64,000 nt of DNA from Geomonas diazotrophica (GTDB lineage: Bacteria > Desulfobacterota > Desulfuromonadia > Geobacterales > Geobacteraceae). This document shows, piece by piece, positions 26,891-36,993 of the stretch (the stretch's first letter is position 1; each line of letters starts with the position of its first letter). The notes beneath the pieces were generated by a model. That model saw only the letters and a program-made list of their open reading frames with translations, ran no database searches and was not told the DNA's origin. A program made the translations under genes and the position numbers. Where the stretch lies: contig NZ_JAHLMF010000006.1 of the NCBI RefSeq assembly GCF_018919385.1, positions 62,001 to 126,000 of the forward strand, in the 5' to 3' direction.

Positions 26891-26922
26891 TCCCTTTTTT
26901 CCAATATGAAACCGGCCGCCTT

Positions 26923-28170
26923 CTAGGCGAGGCGGTCGGCGTACATCGGGAAGCGTTTCATCAGCGCGTTCACCTGGGTCTTGACCGCGGCGAGCTTGGC
27001 TTCGTCGTTGACGTTGCCCAAAACATCGGCGATGAAGCCGGCTACCTGCTCCATCTCGGCCTCTTTCAGGCCGTGGCTGGTGGCCGCCGGGGTGCCGATG
27101 CGGATACCGGAGGTGATGAACGGCGAACGGGTGTCGAACGGTATGCCGTTCTTGTTCACGGTGATGCCGGCGCGGTCGAGCGCCTCCTCGGCGACCTTGC
27201 CGGTCAGCTCGGTCTGGGAGAGATCGACCAGCATCAGGTGGTTGTCGGTGCCGCCGGAGGTGAGCTTGAAGCCGCGGCTGGTGAGGCCGGCGGCGAGCGC
27301 CTGGGCGTTCTTAACGATCTGCTGCTGGTACTGTTTGAACTCCGGAGTGAGCGCCTCTTTGAAGGCGACCGCCTTGGCGGCGATCACGTGCATGAGCGGG
27401 CCGCCCTGGATGCCCGGGAAGATGTTGGAGTTCAGGGTCTTGGCCCACTCTTCGCGGCACATGATCATGCCGCCGCGCGGTCCGCGCAGGGTCTTGTGGG
27501 TGGTGGTGGTCACGAACTCGGCGTAGGGAACCGGGCTCGGGTGCAGGCCGGCAGCAACCAGGCCGGCGATGTGTGCCATGTCCACCATGACCACCGCGCC
27601 CACCTTGTCGGCGATACGACGGAAGGCCTCGAAGTCGATGATGCGCGGGTAGGCGGACGCCCCCACAACGATCATCTTCGGCTTGTGCTCGACGGCGAGA
27701 CGCTCGCACTCCTCGTAGTCGATGGTCTGGGTCTCCTGGGAGACGCCGTACGGGACGATGTTGAAGAGTTTACCGGAGAAGTTGACCGGGGAACCGTGGG
27801 TGAGGTGGCCGCCGTGGGCGAGGTTCATCCCCAGCACGGTGTCGCCCGGCTTCAGCACGGAGAAGTAGACGGCCATGTTGGCCTGGGAACCGGAATGCGG
27901 CTGGACGTTGACGTGGTCGGCGCCGAACAGCTCCTTGGCGCGCTCGATGGCGAGGTTCTCGACCTTGTCGACCTCGTGGCAGCCGCCGTAGTAACGCTTG
28001 CCGGGGTACCCCTCGGCGTACTTGTTGGTGAGAACCGAGCCCTGCGCCTCGAGCACCGCGGGGGAAACGAAGTTCTCAGAGGCGATCAGTTCGAGGTTGT
28101 ACTCCTGGCGCTCAGTCTCGTGCCTGATGACTTCCGCCACTGCCGGGTCGAATGTTTCCAGTACTGACAT
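26923..28170 (-). CDS. glyA: Serine hydroxymethyltransferase
   Basis: A 415-residue PLP enzyme interconverting serine and glycine with tetrahydrofolate to supply one-carbon units. The PLP lysine lies in [15 protein letters not shown] (about residue 230); [42 protein letters not shown] and [12 protein letters not shown] are family motifs. Full length for the family. It has its own terminator downstream and the rpiB terminator upstream, so it is probably transcribed on its own. Confidence 0.97.
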   Translation of the reverse strand: MSVLETFDPAVAEVIRHETERQEYNLELIASENFVSPAVLEAQGSVLTNKYAEGYPGKRYYGGCHEVDKVENLAIERAKELFGADHVNVQPHSGSQANMAVYFSVLKPGDTVLGMNLAHGGHLTHGSPVNFSGKLFNIVPYGVSQETQTIDYEECERLAVEHKPKMIVVGASAYPRIIDFEAFRRIADKVGAVVMVDMAHIAGLVAAGLHPSPVPYAEFVTTTTHKTLRGPRGGMIMCREEWAKTLNSNIFPGIQGGPLMHVIAAKAVAFKEALTPEFKQYQQQIVKNAQALAAGLTSRGFKLTSGGTDNHLMLVDLSQTELTGKVAEEALDRAGITVNKNGIPFDTRSPFITSGIRIGTPAATSHGLKEAEMEQVAGFIADVLGNVNDEAKLAAVKTQVNALMKRFPMYADRLA

Positions 28171-28212
28171 GTCTGATTTCTCCCTAATCTGAAATTGCTG
28201 GTGAAATGAGAA

Positions 28213-28235
28213 AACGGGACTCTGGGAGTCCCGTT
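28213..28235 (-). terminator. Terminator of the fab-rpiB operon
   Basis: AACGGGACTC (28213-28222) pairs with GAGTCCCGTT (28226-28235) over a 3-base loop; on the minus strand TTTTC follows. It lies between rpiB and glyA. Confidence 0.85.
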
Positions 28236-28293
28236 CTTTGCTTAGATCGTGTGTCTTACCCGTGCTGCCGCCGAACCGCCTTGGAAAGCAGCA

Positions 28294-28740
28294 TCATCCC
28301 TTCAGTTCGCGCTCCAGCTGGGTGATCTTGTCCAGGCGGTTCTGGTGTCTGCCGGCGGCGTACGCGGTGTCAAGCCAAGCCGTCACCATCTCGCGGGCCT
28401 TCTGGGTGTCCAGCACGCGGCCGCCCAGCACCAGGATGTTGGCGTTGTTGTGCTCCTTGGCCATGGTCGCCATGAAGACGTCGGTGGCCAGCGCCGCCCG
28501 GATGCCGGGGAACTTGTTGGCCACGATGGACATCCCGATGCCGGTGCCGCAGACCAGGATCCCCTTCTCGGCGCTACCCTCTGAGACGCGGCGCGCCACG
28601 GCCACCCCGAAATCGGGATAGTCGACGGAATCGCCGTTGTGGGTCCCCAGGTCCTCGCAGGGAAGCCCTCGTTCTTCGAGCAGCTTCTTTATCTCGTTCT
28701 TCAGCTCCAGGCCGCCGTGATCACTACCGAGAACTATCAT
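28294..28740 (-). CDS. rpiB: Ribose-5-phosphate isomerase B
   Basis: A 148-residue RpiB converting ribose 5-phosphate and ribulose 5-phosphate. GSDHGGLELKNEI at the start, CGTGIGMSIVANKFPGIRAAL around residue 65 (catalytic Cys region) and HNNANILVLGGR are the family motifs. The start ATG at 28740 is 3 bases after the fabF stop, so it is translationally coupled; the longer frame overlaps fabF. It is the last gene of the lipid operon before a terminator. Confidence 0.95.
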   Translation of the reverse strand: MIVLGSDHGGLELKNEIKKLLEERGLPCEDLGTHNGDSVDYPDFGVAVARRVSEGSAEKGILVCGTGIGMSIVANKFPGIRAALATDVFMATMAKEHNNANILVLGGRVLDTQKAREMVTAWLDTAYAAGRHQNRLDKITQLERELKG

Positions 28741-28742
28741 CC

Positions 28743-29975
28743 TTACACCTTCTTGAAGAGCAGCGACGCGTTGGTGCCGCCGAAGCCGAAGGAGTTGCTC
28801 ATGGCGTACTCGACCTTCGCTTCGCGCGCCGTGTTCGGTACGTAGTCCAGGTCGCACTCGGGGTCAGGATCGGTGTAGTTGATGGTCGGGGGCACGACCG
28901 AGTTCGTCATCGCCATCAGGGAGAAGACAGCCTCCACGCCGCCGGCGGCACCAAGGAGGTGGCCGGTCATCGACTTGGTGGAGGAAACCATCAGCTTGGT
29001 GGCGTGATCGCCGAAGACGGTCTTGATGGCCGTGGTCTCGCCGACGTCCCCGAACGGAGTCGAGGTGCCGTGGGCGTTGATGTAGTCGACCTGCTCCGGG
29101 TTTACGCCCGCCGTGCGGAGCGCCATCTTCATGCAGCGCGCCGCCCCTTCGCCGCCGGGGGCGGGGGAGGTCAGGTGGTAGGCGTCGCCGGAAAGGCCAT
29201 AGCCCACGATCTCGCCGTAGATCTTGGCGCCGCGCGCCTTGGCCGCCTCGTACTCCTCGAGCACCACGATGCCGGCTCCCTCCGAGAGGACGAAACCGTC
29301 CCTACCCTTGTCGAACGGGCGCGAGGCGCCAGCCGGGTTCTCGTTGTTGGTGGAAAGCGCCTTCATGACGGAGAAGCCGCCGATACCCAGAGGGGTCACG
29401 GTGGATTCGGTCCCCCCCGCGATCATGGCGTCGGCGTCGCCGCGCTGGATCATGTGGTAGGCGTCCCCGATGGAGTGGGTGCCGGTGGCGCAGGCGGAGA
29501 CGGAAGAGACGTTCGGGCCTTTCGCCCCGTACTTGATGGAGATGTGCCCCGGAGCCAGGTTGATGATCAGCATCGGGATGAAGAACGGGGAGACCTTCTT
29601 GTACCCCCCCTCCAGCAGCGCGGAGTGGTAACGCTCGATGGCCGGGAGCCCGCCCAGGCCGGCGCCCACCAGGACGCCAACGCGCTCGGCGTTCTCCTCG
29701 GTGATCTGCAGACCGGAATCCTCCATGGCGAAGTGAGCCGCGGCCAGCGCGTACTGGATGAAGAGATCCATCTTCTTGATCTCTTTCTTGTCGATGAAAT
29801 CCTCAGCGACGAAGTCCTTAACCTCGCCAGCGATCCTCACCGGCAGGTCGGAGGCATCGAAACGGGTGATGGGAGCGATGCCGGACGTGCCGGACACCAG
29901 TGCGTCCCAGTTCTTGCCGTTACCGGTCCCCAGCGGGGAGACCACGCCTACCCCCGTGACAACAACTCTTCTCAT
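28743..29975 (-). CDS. fabF: 3-oxoacyl-ACP synthase II
   Basis: A 410-residue elongating ketosynthase. The catalytic Cys is in [14 protein letters not shown] and the two His in [11 protein letters not shown] and [13 protein letters not shown]. It condenses malonyl-ACP with acyl-ACP, including the temperature-sensitive C16:1 step. I chose the ATG at 29975 ([10 protein letters not shown]), preceded by AAGGAG, over the upstream in-frame start. It lies directly downstream of acpP (84-base gap), the usual order. Confidence 0.97.
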   Translation of the reverse strand: MRRVVVTGVGVVSPLGTGNGKNWDALVSGTSGIAPITRFDASDLPVRIAGEVKDFVAEDFIDKKEIKKMDLFIQYALAAAHFAMEDSGLQITEENAERVGVLVGAGLGGLPAIERYHSALLEGGYKKVSPFFIPMLIINLAPGHISIKYGAKGPNVSSVSACATGTHSIGDAYHMIQRGDADAMIAGGTESTVTPLGIGGFSVMKALSTNNENPAGASRPFDKGRDGFVLSEGAGIVVLEEYEAAKARGAKIYGEIVGYGLSGDAYHLTSPAPGGEGAARCMKMALRTAGVNPEQVDYINAHGTSTPFGDVGETTAIKTVFGDHATKLMVSSTKSMTGHLLGAAGGVEAVFSLMAMTNSVVPPTINYTDPDPECDLDYVPNTAREAKVEYAMSNSFGFGGTNASLLFKKV

Positions 29976-30059
29976 ACTCTGAACTCTCCTTAGGTACTGT
30001 TGACTCATGGCCGCCCGGAGGCGGCATGAAAAAGGGGAAGCATAACTCCCCCCTCTCTA

Positions 30060-30293
30060 CTAGGTGTGATCAGTGATGTAGTCGATTGCGTCCTGAACCG
30101 ACTGGATTTTCTCGGCGTCCTCGTCGGAGATCTCGATTTCGAATTCCTCTTCAAGGGCCATCACCAGTTCAACGGTATCCAGGGAGTCGGCGCCCAGGTC
30201 GTCCATGAAGGAGGACTCGTTGGTCACCTGAGCCTCGTCAACACCAAGCTGCTCAGCTACTATCTCTTTAATGCGTTTCTCGATCGAAGCCAT
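30060..30293 (-). CDS. acpP: Acyl carrier protein
   Basis: A 77-residue acidic ACP. The phosphopantetheine serine is in [19 protein letters not shown] (the DSL motif, about residue 37). It carries growing acyl chains for the fab enzymes around it. Start ATG with an upstream GGAG. The 137-base gap to fabG may hold an extra promoter, given the usual high expression of acpP, but I did not find a clear one. Confidence 0.97.
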   Translation of the reverse strand: MASIEKRIKEIVAEQLGVDEAQVTNESSFMDDLGADSLDTVELVMALEEEFEIEISDEDAEKIQSVQDAIDYITDHT

Positions 30294-30430
30294 TCAATTA
30301 CCTCCATTTGATTGTAACGTTAGACGTTATTTGATTTGTTATGCCCAAGACTGCTATTTCATAGCATGAAACGTAGAATTTGCAAAAGGTATTTTTGGCG
30401 CTGAAAGTAAAAACAACGCCGCTACCCGGC

Positions 30431-31171
30431 TCACATGTACATGCCACCATTCACCGAAAGAACATGGCCGGTAACGTATGCCGCGGCGTCGGATACGAGG
30501 AACAGGACCGCCCCAGCTATGTCGTCCGCACTCCCGAGCCTCCCCATGGGAATCTGCTCCTGGAGCGCTTCCCTGGTCTTTTCGGAGAGCTCCGAGGTCA
30601 TGTCGGTCTCGATGAAGCCGGGAGTCACCGCGTTGACGGTGACGTTTCTCCTGGCGAGCTCCTTCGCCACCGACTTGGTGAGGCCGATCATGCCGGCCTT
30701 GGAGGCGCAGTAGTTGGCCTGACCCGGGTTCCCCATCTCGCCCACCACGGAGGAGACGTTGACGATCCGGCCGAAGCGAGCCTTGGACATCAGCTTCGCC
30801 GCCTCGCGGGTGCAGTTGAAGCACCCCTTGAGGTTCACGTCGAGGACCGCGTCCCAGTCATCTTCCTTCATGCGCAGGAGCAGGCCGTCCTTGGTGATGC
30901 CGGCGTTGTTGACCAGGATGTCTACCTTGCCGAACGCCTCCACCGACTTCTTGAAGAGGTTCTCCACCTCGGCGACCACCGAGACGTCGACCTTGACCGC
31001 CAGGGCCTTGCCGCCCGCGGCGACGATTTCATCGGCGGTCTTGGCAGCGCCCTGCTCGCTGGTGGCAGTTACCACCACGGCGGCGCCCTCTGCGGCGAGT
31101 TTCAGGGCGATGGCCCGGCCGATGCCGCGGGAGGCACCGGTGACGACTGCTACCTGTCCGTTCAGGCTCAT
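30431..31171 (-). CDS. fabG: 3-oxoacyl-ACP reductase
   Basis: A 246-residue short-chain dehydrogenase. VTGASRGIGRAIALKLA is the NADPH site, NNAGITKDGLLLRM the stabilising strand, and the catalytic triad appears as SSVVGEMG and YCASKAGM. It reduces 3-oxoacyl-ACP. The ATG at 31171 overlaps the fabD stop by one base (TAATG), which supports the start and coupling. Confidence 0.97.
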   Translation of the reverse strand: MSLNGQVAVVTGASRGIGRAIALKLAAEGAAVVVTATSEQGAAKTADEIVAAGGKALAVKVDVSVVAEVENLFKKSVEAFGKVDILVNNAGITKDGLLLRMKEDDWDAVLDVNLKGCFNCTREAAKLMSKARFGRIVNVSSVVGEMGNPGQANYCASKAGMIGLTKSVAKELARRNVTVNAVTPGFIETDMTSELSEKTREALQEQIPMGRLGSADDIAGAVLFLVSDAAAYVTGHVLSVNGGMYM

Positions 31172-32103
31172 TACGCGACCTCCGTCATGGCTTTTACGCC
31201 TGCTGCGTCCTGCACGTTGGAGCAGGCAGCTTCCTTGTCGATCCTCTTCACCAGGCCGGCCAGCACCTTGCCCGGGCCGATCTCGACGAAGTTGGTGACG
31301 CCTGCCGCGACGATGCTCTGGATGATCTGCTCCCAAAGGACCGGGGCGCACACCTGCTCGACGAGGAGCGGCTTCACGCGGGCGGCGTCGGAGTTTGGTT
31401 TCGCCTCGACGTTACTGACTACCGGGGCGGTGATCGCGCCCACCTGCACCGACTCGAGCGTCTGGGCTAGGCGGTCGGCGGCCGGCTTCATCAGCGCGCA
31501 GTGGAAGGGTGCGGAGACCGGAAGCAGCATCGCCTTCCTGAAACCCCTCGCCTTGGCGATCTCGATGGCGCGGTTCACGGCACCGGTGTGGCCGGCGACC
31601 ACGATCTGTCCCGGCGAGTTGAAGTTGGCCGGGGAGACCACCTCGCCCTGCGCTGCCTCGGCACAGATTTCTCTGAGCACGTCGGCCTCGGCTCCGAGGA
31701 TGGCGGCCATGGCCCCTACCCCGACCGGCACCGCGTCCTGCATGAAGCTGCCGCGTGCCCTAACCGTCCTGAGCGCATCTGCGAAGTCCAGCGCGCCGGA
31801 GGCGACCAGGGCCGAGTACTCGCCCAGCGAGTGGCCGGCCAAGTAGGACGGTGCGATGGGGCATTCCTGCTTGAGCACCCTGAATGCGGCCACGCTGGCC
31901 GCCAGGATGGCCGGCTGGGTGTTCGCGGTGAGTTTCAGATCCTCCTCGGGCCCCTCGAAGCAGAGTTTCGAAAGGGAGAAGCCGAGCGCGTCGTCGGCCT
32001 CCTCGAAGGCGACCTTGGCGGTCTTGAAGTTATCCGCCAGATCCTTCCCCATCCCGGCGTGCTGGGACCCCTGCCCCGGGAAGATGAATGCATAGGATTG
32101 CAT
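31171..32103 (-). CDS. fabD: Malonyl-CoA:ACP transacylase
   Basis: A 310-residue acyltransferase loading malonate onto ACP. FPGQGSQHAGMGKDL at the start, GHSLGEYSALVASGAL with the nucleophile Ser, and VSAPFHCALMKPA with the catalytic His are present. It is downstream of fabH, with a 102-base gap containing a REP-like half element, and coupled to fabG. Confidence 0.97.
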   Translation of the reverse strand: MQSYAFIFPGQGSQHAGMGKDLADNFKTAKVAFEEADDALGFSLSKLCFEGPEEDLKLTANTQPAILAASVAAFRVLKQECPIAPSYLAGHSLGEYSALVASGALDFADALRTVRARGSFMQDAVPVGVGAMAAILGAEADVLREICAEAAQGEVVSPANFNSPGQIVVAGHTGAVNRAIEIAKARGFRKAMLLPVSAPFHCALMKPAADRLAQTLESVQVGAITAPVVSNVEAKPNSDAARVKPLLVEQVCAPVLWEQIIQSIVAAGVTNFVEIGPGKVLAGLVKRIDKEAACSNVQDAAGVKAMTEVA

Positions 32104-32163
32104 AGGTAACCTCTTTTCTTTAATTAACAGCGCGGCTTGGACAGCGTGTCACAGCTGCCGGCG

Positions 32164-32201
32164 CCCTCACCCCTGCCCCTCTCCCGAAGGGCGAGGGGAG
32201 G
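32164..32201. repeat. REP-like half unit between fabH and fabD
   Basis: CCCTCACCCC followed by a CCCCTC..GAGGGG hairpin with GAA loop matches half of the elements at 19651-19766 and 57588-57677. It sits inside the lipid operon and may act on mRNA stability or partial termination. Confidence 0.6.
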
Positions 32202-32205
32202 CGTT

Positions 32206-33186
32206 TTACCAGCGCACCAGCGCGGAGCCCCAGGTGAGGCCGCCGCCGAAGGCGTCGAGCAGCAGTAGGTCGCCTTCCTTCAGACGCCCGGCGCGTACCG
32301 CCTCGTCCAGCGCGATAGGGATCGACGCAGCCGAGGTGTTGCCGTAGCGGTCCAGGTTGACGAAGACGCGGTCGCCGGTGATGCCGAGGCGCTTGCCGAC
32401 GGAGTCGACGATCCTCTGGTTGGCCTGGTGCGGGATGAACAGGTTGACGTCGGCGGGGGTGAGACCGTTGGCCTCGAGTGCCTCCATGGCCACTTCGCCC
32501 ATGGAGCGGACGGCCAGCTTGAACACCTCGTTGCCCTGCATCGTCAGGAAGACCAAGCCGTCGTCCACGTTCTGGTGGGTGGCCGGGTTGCGGCTGCCGG
32601 CCCCCTTCTGGTACAGGATTTCCCAGTAGTTGCCGTCGCTGTGCATGTGGGTGGAGAGGATGCCGTTCTCGCCTTCCTGCGCCTCGAGCACCACGGCGCC
32701 GGCGCCGTCGCCGAAGAGCAGGCAGGTGTTACGGTCGTTCCAGTCTACTATGCGGGAGAGCACCTCCGCGCCGATCACCAGGGCCTTCTTGACCTGACCC
32801 GAGACCATGAACTTCTGGGCGGTGGCGAGGGCGTAGATGAAACCGGAGCAGGCGGCGGAAAGGTCGAAACAGAAGGCGTTGGTGGCCTTGATGGCCTGCT
32901 GCACGATGCAGGCGGTGGCGGGGAACGGGAAGTCCGGGGTGAGCGTGCCCACCACGATCATGTCGATCTCCTCCGCCTTTACCCCGGCGGCGGCCATGGC
33001 CCGCTCGGCGGCGGCGATGGCGAAGGTCGAGGTGTACTCCCCCTCGGAGGCGATGCGGCGCTCGCGGATACCGGTCCTGGTGACGATCCACTCGTCGGTT
33101 GTGTCCACCATCTTTTCCAGGTCGAAGTTGGTCAGCACTTTCTCCGGCACGGCGGAACCGGTACCGGTGATTCTCGGTCTAATCAT
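32206..33186 (-). CDS. fabH: 3-oxoacyl-ACP synthase III
   Basis: A 326-residue initiating ketosynthase that joins acetyl-CoA (or a branched starter) to malonyl-ACP. Catalytic Cys in [14 protein letters not shown], His in [13 protein letters not shown], Asn in [15 protein letters not shown]-terminal [16 protein letters not shown] is the family signature. The ATG overlaps the plsX stop by 4 bases (ATGA). Confidence 0.97.
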   Translation of the reverse strand: MIRPRITGTGSAVPEKVLTNFDLEKMVDTTDEWIVTRTGIRERRIASEGEYTSTFAIAAAERAMAAAGVKAEEIDMIVVGTLTPDFPFPATACIVQQAIKATNAFCFDLSAACSGFIYALATAQKFMVSGQVKKALVIGAEVLSRIVDWNDRNTCLLFGDGAGAVVLEAQEGENGILSTHMHSDGNYWEILYQKGAGSRNPATHQNVDDGLVFLTMQGNEVFKLAVRSMGEVAMEALEANGLTPADVNLFIPHQANQRIVDSVGKRLGITGDRVFVNLDRYGNTSAASIPIALDEAVRAGRLKEGDLLLLDAFGGGLTWGSALVRW

Positions 33187-34235
33187 GAAGCAACCCTTTC
33201 TGTGGCGTCCGGATTTTGGCCGGCACGCTCGCGAGGCTCGCCGGGGAAACTCTCGTTGAGTTTTTCGGCCATGCGGCCGTTTACCCCTTTGAGTGCGTAT
33301 TCATGGGCAAAGCGGATTGCGTTCTTGATTGCCTTGGTGTTCGAACCGCCGTGGCAGATCATCCCCACGCCGTTGATCCCAAGCAGAGGCGCACCGCCAT
33401 ACTCGGCATAGTCTACGGTCTTCTTGAAATTATTGAAAGCCTTGCGGCTTAGCAGGTAGCCGATCTGGGAGAGGAAGCTGCGCTTGATCTCGGCCTTGAG
33501 CATCTTGCCCACCGCCTCGGCGAGTCCCTCGGACAGTTTCAACGCCACGTTGCCGACGAAGCCGTCGCAGACAACGACGTCGACGGAGCCGTTGAAGATA
33601 TCCCGCCCTTCCACGTAACCTATGTAGTTGATTGGCTTTTCGCGCAGGAGGGCGCTGGTTTCCCGGGTGAGTTCGTTCCCCTTGCTATCCTCCTCCCCGT
33701 TGGAGAGCAGGCCGACCTTGGGCTGGTCGACTCCCATCACGAACTTGGCGTACACCTCACCCATGACGGCGAACTGGACCAGGTGGATAGGCTTGCAGTC
33801 GACGTTGCCGCCGACATCGAGAACGAGGGTCTTACCGGTAACGGTAGGAAAAAGTTGGGCGATTGCAGCGCGGTCGATCCCCTTCATCCTTTTCAGGACG
33901 AACATGCCGGCCGCCATGGTGGCGCCCGAGTTCCCCGCGCTTACCACGGCGACGGCCTCGCCTCCCTTTACCAGCTCGAAGGCGACGCGGATCGAGGAAT
34001 CCTTCTTCTTGCGCACCGCATCGGAGGCGGAGTCGTGCATGCCCACGACCTCGGAGGCATGCCAGACCTCGATGTCCAGCCCCTTGCAGTCGTGGTGGGC
34101 CAGCTCGGCTTGCACTTTTTCAACGTCTCCAACCAGAGTTACCGGGATGCCGAACTCTCTGGCCGCAGCTACTGCACCTTCTACTTCAACATGAGGGGCG
34201 TTGTCGCCCCCCATTACATCGACAGCAACTCTCAT
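33183..34235 (-). CDS. plsX: Phosphate acyltransferase PlsX
   Basis: A 350-residue enzyme making acyl-phosphate from acyl-ACP, the first step of phospholipid synthesis with Pls[21 protein letters not shown] at the start and [32 protein letters not shown] are family motifs. I chose the ATG at 34235; the frame continues 11 codons upstream but without a better site. Next to rpmF upstream and coupled to fabH. Confidence 0.96.
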   Translation of the reverse strand: MRVAVDVMGGDNAPHVEVEGAVAAAREFGIPVTLVGDVEKVQAELAHHDCKGLDIEVWHASEVVGMHDSASDAVRKKKDSSIRVAFELVKGGEAVAVVSAGNSGATMAAGMFVLKRMKGIDRAAIAQLFPTVTGKTLVLDVGGNVDCKPIHLVQFAVMGEVYAKFVMGVDQPKVGLLSNGEEDSKGNELTRETSALLREKPINYIGYVEGRDIFNGSVDVVVCDGFVGNVALKLSEGLAEAVGKMLKAEIKRSFLSQIGYLLSRKAFNNFKKTVDYAEYGGAPLLGINGVGMICHGGSNTKAIKNAIRFAHEYALKGVNGRMAEKLNESFPGEPRERAGQNPDATERVAS

Positions 34236-34288
34236 ATTTCCCCTAGGGAGCGGATTCCGAACAGTCACGGCTTAGATGGAACGAAATC

Positions 34289-34471
34289 CTAGAGCTCTTC
34301 AGCCTTCAGCACCTGACGCCCTTTGTAGGTGCCGCAGGACGGGCAGACGCAATGCGGAAGCTTCGGGGCCTTGCACTGCGGGCAGGTCGAGACGGTGGGA
34401 GCGGTGAGGAAATCGTGTGCACGCCTCATGTTCTTGCGCGACTTGGAGGTCTTCTTCTTAGGTACAGCCAT
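34289..34471 (-). CDS. rpmF: Ribosomal protein L32
   Basis: A 60-residue L32. [21 protein letters not shown] at the N-terminus and zinc ribbon [25 protein letters not shown] with four Cys are diagnostic. It is 13 bases downstream of the DUF177 gene, the usual pairing. Confidence 0.97.
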   Translation of the reverse strand: MAVPKKKTSKSRKNMRRAHDFLTAPTVSTCPQCKAPKLPHCVCPSCGTYKGRQVLKAEEL

Positions 34472-34484
34472 GGTGTTCTCCTTT

Positions 34485-35021
34485 TTACTTTTCTATCTTG
34501 ATCTTCTTCAGGGCGGCCATTTTCAGATTTATCCCGCCGCGATCGCAGCCGCATTCTCCGGCGTTCAGGTCAGCTCCGCACTCGGGGCACAGGCCGCGGC
34601 ACGTCTCGCTGCATAACGGTTTATAGGGTACTTCCAGCATGACCTGCTCGGCGATCTCGGGATCCATTTCGATCTCGTCGCCGCTGTAGGTGGCCGAAAC
34701 GAGTTCCTCGTCGGAAAGCTCGACTTCCTCGTCCAGCTCCTCACCCTTGCTCTCGGTGTAGAAGATGGTGAAGTCCGAGGAGATGGGGAGATCGTACTCG
34801 ACGAGGCAGCGGGAGCAGGTGAGGCGCACAGCGCTCTCCACCTTGCCGGCGGCCCTCACATGGTCGTATTCCCAGATCGCGGCGACCCGGGCGTTCACCG
34901 GCGCGGTGAAGACACATTCACCGGCTTTTTCCATCGCTACCAGGGTCGGGAAGTGTGAGGCAGGCTCCGACTCCGAGAGGTCGAGCTGCTTCTTTTTCAC
35001 CTTTTCAATCTCTATCTTCAA
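34485..35021 (-). CDS. YceD/DUF177 family protein
   Basis: A 178-residue DUF177 protein. [14 protein letters not shown] is the family core; the C-terminus has [24 protein letters not shown], a six-Cys metal site. DUF177 proteins are linked with 23S rRNA and L32 synthesis in plants and bacteria; that is family knowledge. It is the first gene of the lipid operon, behind a strong sigma-70 promoter 31 bases upstream. Confidence 0.9.
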   Translation of the reverse strand: MKIEIEKVKKKQLDLSESEPASHFPTLVAMEKAGECVFTAPVNARVAAIWEYDHVRAAGKVESAVRLTCSRCLVEYDLPISSDFTIFYTESKGEELDEEVELSDEELVSATYSGDEIEMDPEIAEQVMLEVPYKPLCSETCRGLCPECGADLNAGECGCDRGGINLKMAALKKIKIEK

Positions 35022-35051
35022 AGGAAGATCTCCCCTTTTTCAAAGTTTCCC

Positions 35052-35079
35052 AGTATATAGATGGCGGTTTTTTTGTCAA
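35052..35079 (-). promoter_or_regulatory. Strong sigma-70 promoter of the DUF177-rpmF-plsX-fab operon
   Basis: Minus strand TTGACA (35074-35079) is followed after 16 bases by TATACT (35052-35057), about 31 bases before the DUF177 start. Both boxes are near consensus. Confidence 0.8.
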
Positions 35080-35088
35080 GGTAAATCT

Positions 35089-35156
35089 AAAGAGAGCGGC
35101 GGGGCCACAGGCAAGGCTTCAGCCACTGACAGAGCCGGCAAAAAGGGGCTCTCTTT
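35089..35156 (-). terminator. Possible terminator of sppA
   Basis: AAAGAGAGC (35089-35097) is the reverse complement of GCTCTCTTT (35148-35156) across a 50-base loop, with a short T-rich run after it on the minus strand. The loop is long, so this is weak. Confidence 0.3.
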
Positions 35157-35168
35157 GCCTTCTTCGCC

Positions 35169-36050
35169 CTACCAACCGAGCCGATAGTCGACGCTCACAC
35201 CGCTGTCCGAATCAGACAGCACCCCCAACCGCTGGGCCGCACTCTCCACCAGGTAGTCGAGGGCACGCCCTCTCTTTTTGGCCGGCCGGATCAGCCTCGG
35301 CTCGCCCTCGATCCCTCCCAGCCGGGCGGCCTCGTCGATCGCGTCCTGCATGGAGCCGATCCGGTCCACGAGCTTCAGGGCAAGCGCCTGCTCCCCCGAG
35401 AAGATCCGGCCGTCGGCGATGCTCCGCACCTGGGCCTCCGGGAGCCTCCTCCCCTGCGCCACCGCCTTCACGAACTGGCCGTGGGTGGAGTCGATCACCC
35501 CCTGCAGCATCGCCTTTTCCTCGTCGGTCATGGCCCGCGCGGGGGAGCCTGTGTCCTTGAACTTGCCGGTCTTGATGGTGAAGGCCTTCATGCCGACCTT
35601 GTCCATCAGCCCCTGCAAGTTGGAGAACTTCATCAGCACCCCGATGCTCCCGGTGATGGTGCCGGGGTTGGCGTAGATGAGGGAAGCAGGTGCCGAGACG
35701 TAGTAGCCGCCCGAGGCCGCCACGCTTCCCATGGAGACGACCACCTTCTTCGCCTTGGCCAGGTCCTTTACCGCCGCGTAGATCTCCTGCGACGGGCCGA
35801 CCACGCCTCCGGGGGAATCCACCCTGAACACCACGGCCTTCGCGTGCTCGTCCTTTTTCATGGCCCGCAACTGGCGTATGGTTTCCTGCCCGTCGACGAT
35901 GACCCCTTTCAGCTCGACGACGCCTACCCCGTCCCCCCCGGCGAGGGTGTCATGGTCGCCGACCAGGGAGTTGACGATGGCGACGCAGGCGCCGAAAAGA
36001 AGGACCAGGCCGAAAACGAAGGCGGCGATCCACAGTAACAATTTCTTCAT
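35169..36050 (-). CDS. sppA: Signal peptide peptidase SppA (S49 family)
   Basis: A 293-residue short-form S49 protease. A TM anchor covers residues 4-27. The nucleophile Ser is in MGSVAASGGYYVSAPA (about residue 120) and the general base Lys in TGKFKDTGSPARAM (about 170). It degrades cleaved signal peptides in the membrane. The length fits the one-domain bacterial type. Start ATG with GGAG upstream. Upstream DNA carries paired repeat elements. Confidence 0.93.
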   Translation of the reverse strand: MKKLLLWIAAFVFGLVLLFGACVAIVNSLVGDHDTLAGGDGVGVVELKGVIVDGQETIRQLRAMKKDEHAKAVVFRVDSPGGVVGPSQEIYAAVKDLAKAKKVVVSMGSVAASGGYYVSAPASLIYANPGTITGSIGVLMKFSNLQGLMDKVGMKAFTIKTGKFKDTGSPARAMTDEEKAMLQGVIDSTHGQFVKAVAQGRRLPEAQVRSIADGRIFSGEQALALKLVDRIGSMQDAIDEAARLGGIEGEPRLIRPAKKRGRALDYLVESAAQRLGVLSDSDSGVSVDYRLGW

Positions 36051-36084
36051 GACTCCTCCGTCTCTTCCATCTGCAGCCGTTCAC

Positions 36085-36197
36085 TGTAGGGGCGAATGCT
36101 CATTCGCCCGCCTTTACCGCATCTGATAACCTCGGCATCTCACGCCATCGGAAGTGACCGGGCAACGGTGCTGGGCAAATAATTATGTGCCCCTACA
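36085..36197. repeat. 113-bp element with TGTAGGGGC inverted ends
   Basis: It begins TGTAGGGGCGAAT.. with a GGGCGAAT/ATTCGCCC hairpin and ends with the inverted version GGGCAAAT..GTGCCCCTACA. The centre shares CGGGCAACGG..GCTGGGCAAAT with the copy at 54056-54162. This and the next copy fill most of the gene-free gap 36051-36528; the remaining 200 bases show nothing but a TGTCCT..AGGACA pair. Confidence 0.75.
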
Positions 36198-36225
36198 ACA
36201 ACTCAACCACCACGGGAACTATATA

Positions 36226-36326
36226 TACAAGAGGCGAATATCGTTCGCCCGGCCTCTGCTCACTGTCACGATGAAAGTGATGCAGCGGGATAATGAAACA
36301 AGGGCGAATGGTTATTCGCCCCTACA
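36226..36326. repeat. Second, shorter copy of the TGTAGGGGC element
   Basis: Left hairpin GGCGAATATCGTTCGCC (end degenerated to ACAAGA) and right hairpin GGGCGAATGGTTATTCGCCC ending CCCTACA. It lies 28 bases from the previous copy, in the same orientation or inverted (the ends are nearly symmetric). Confidence 0.65.
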
Positions 36327-36528
36327 GGATCAAACGTTTACAGCTTATTTTGCTTGTCTTTTGCCATTACTCTGTCCTATATCTGAACAGTAGAGACAGG
36401 ACAAACCGGTAGGCGCAACGCCAACCACTCTACACTATGCAGGCGACTGCGCAAAAGCAAATATGACTTCAGGCGGACCCGTCGCTATGCAGTGTTCGCC
36501 TTAAAGAGATGCGAAACGAAGAGGCACT

Positions 36529-36993
36529 ATGAGAGTACTGGTAATCTCCGACAGCCACGGCAACTACGCCCACGCCTTCAGGGCGCATGAACTCGCCGGT
36601 CCGGTGGATCACATCGTTCATCTCGGGGATGGCTGCGAGGATGCTCGCATGATGGAGGAAGTGCTGGAGGTGCCGGTACACCGGGTCGCGGGGAACTGCG
36701 ACCTGGATCGGCACGTACCGGCGGAACTCACCCTTGAACTGGGGGCATGCAGGTTCCTGCTGACCCACGGCTACCGTCAGCACGTGAAGAGCGGACTGTC
36801 CCTTCTGATTAACAGGGGAATGCAACTGGGAGCGTCGGTGGTGCTGTACGGCCATACCCACTGCGCCGCGGTCCAGTCAACCGACGGCATGCTGCTGGTG
36901 AACCCGGGAGCCCTGAAGGAGGGGCTGCCCGGGAGCTACGCCATCGTCACCATCGAAGGGGGCACGGCAAAGGCCGAGATCTTCCCTCTCTAG
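36529..36993 (+). CDS. YfcE-type metallophosphoesterase
   Basis: A 154-residue calcineurin-like phosphoesterase. Metal motifs are DSHGN, GDG, GNCD, THGYR and GHTH, all intact. This family (YfcE/MJ0936) hydrolyses phosphodiesters in vitro; physiological substrate unknown. Start ATG at 36529. Its last bases overlap the end of the convergent gene by 4 bases. Confidence 0.88.
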   Translation: MRVLVISDSHGNYAHAFRAHELAGPVDHIVHLGDGCEDARMMEEVLEVPVHRVAGNCDLDRHVPAELTLELGACRFLLTHGYRQHVKSGLSLLINRGMQLGASVVLYGHTHCAAVQSTDGMLLVNPGALKEGLPGSYAIVTIEGGTAKAEIFPL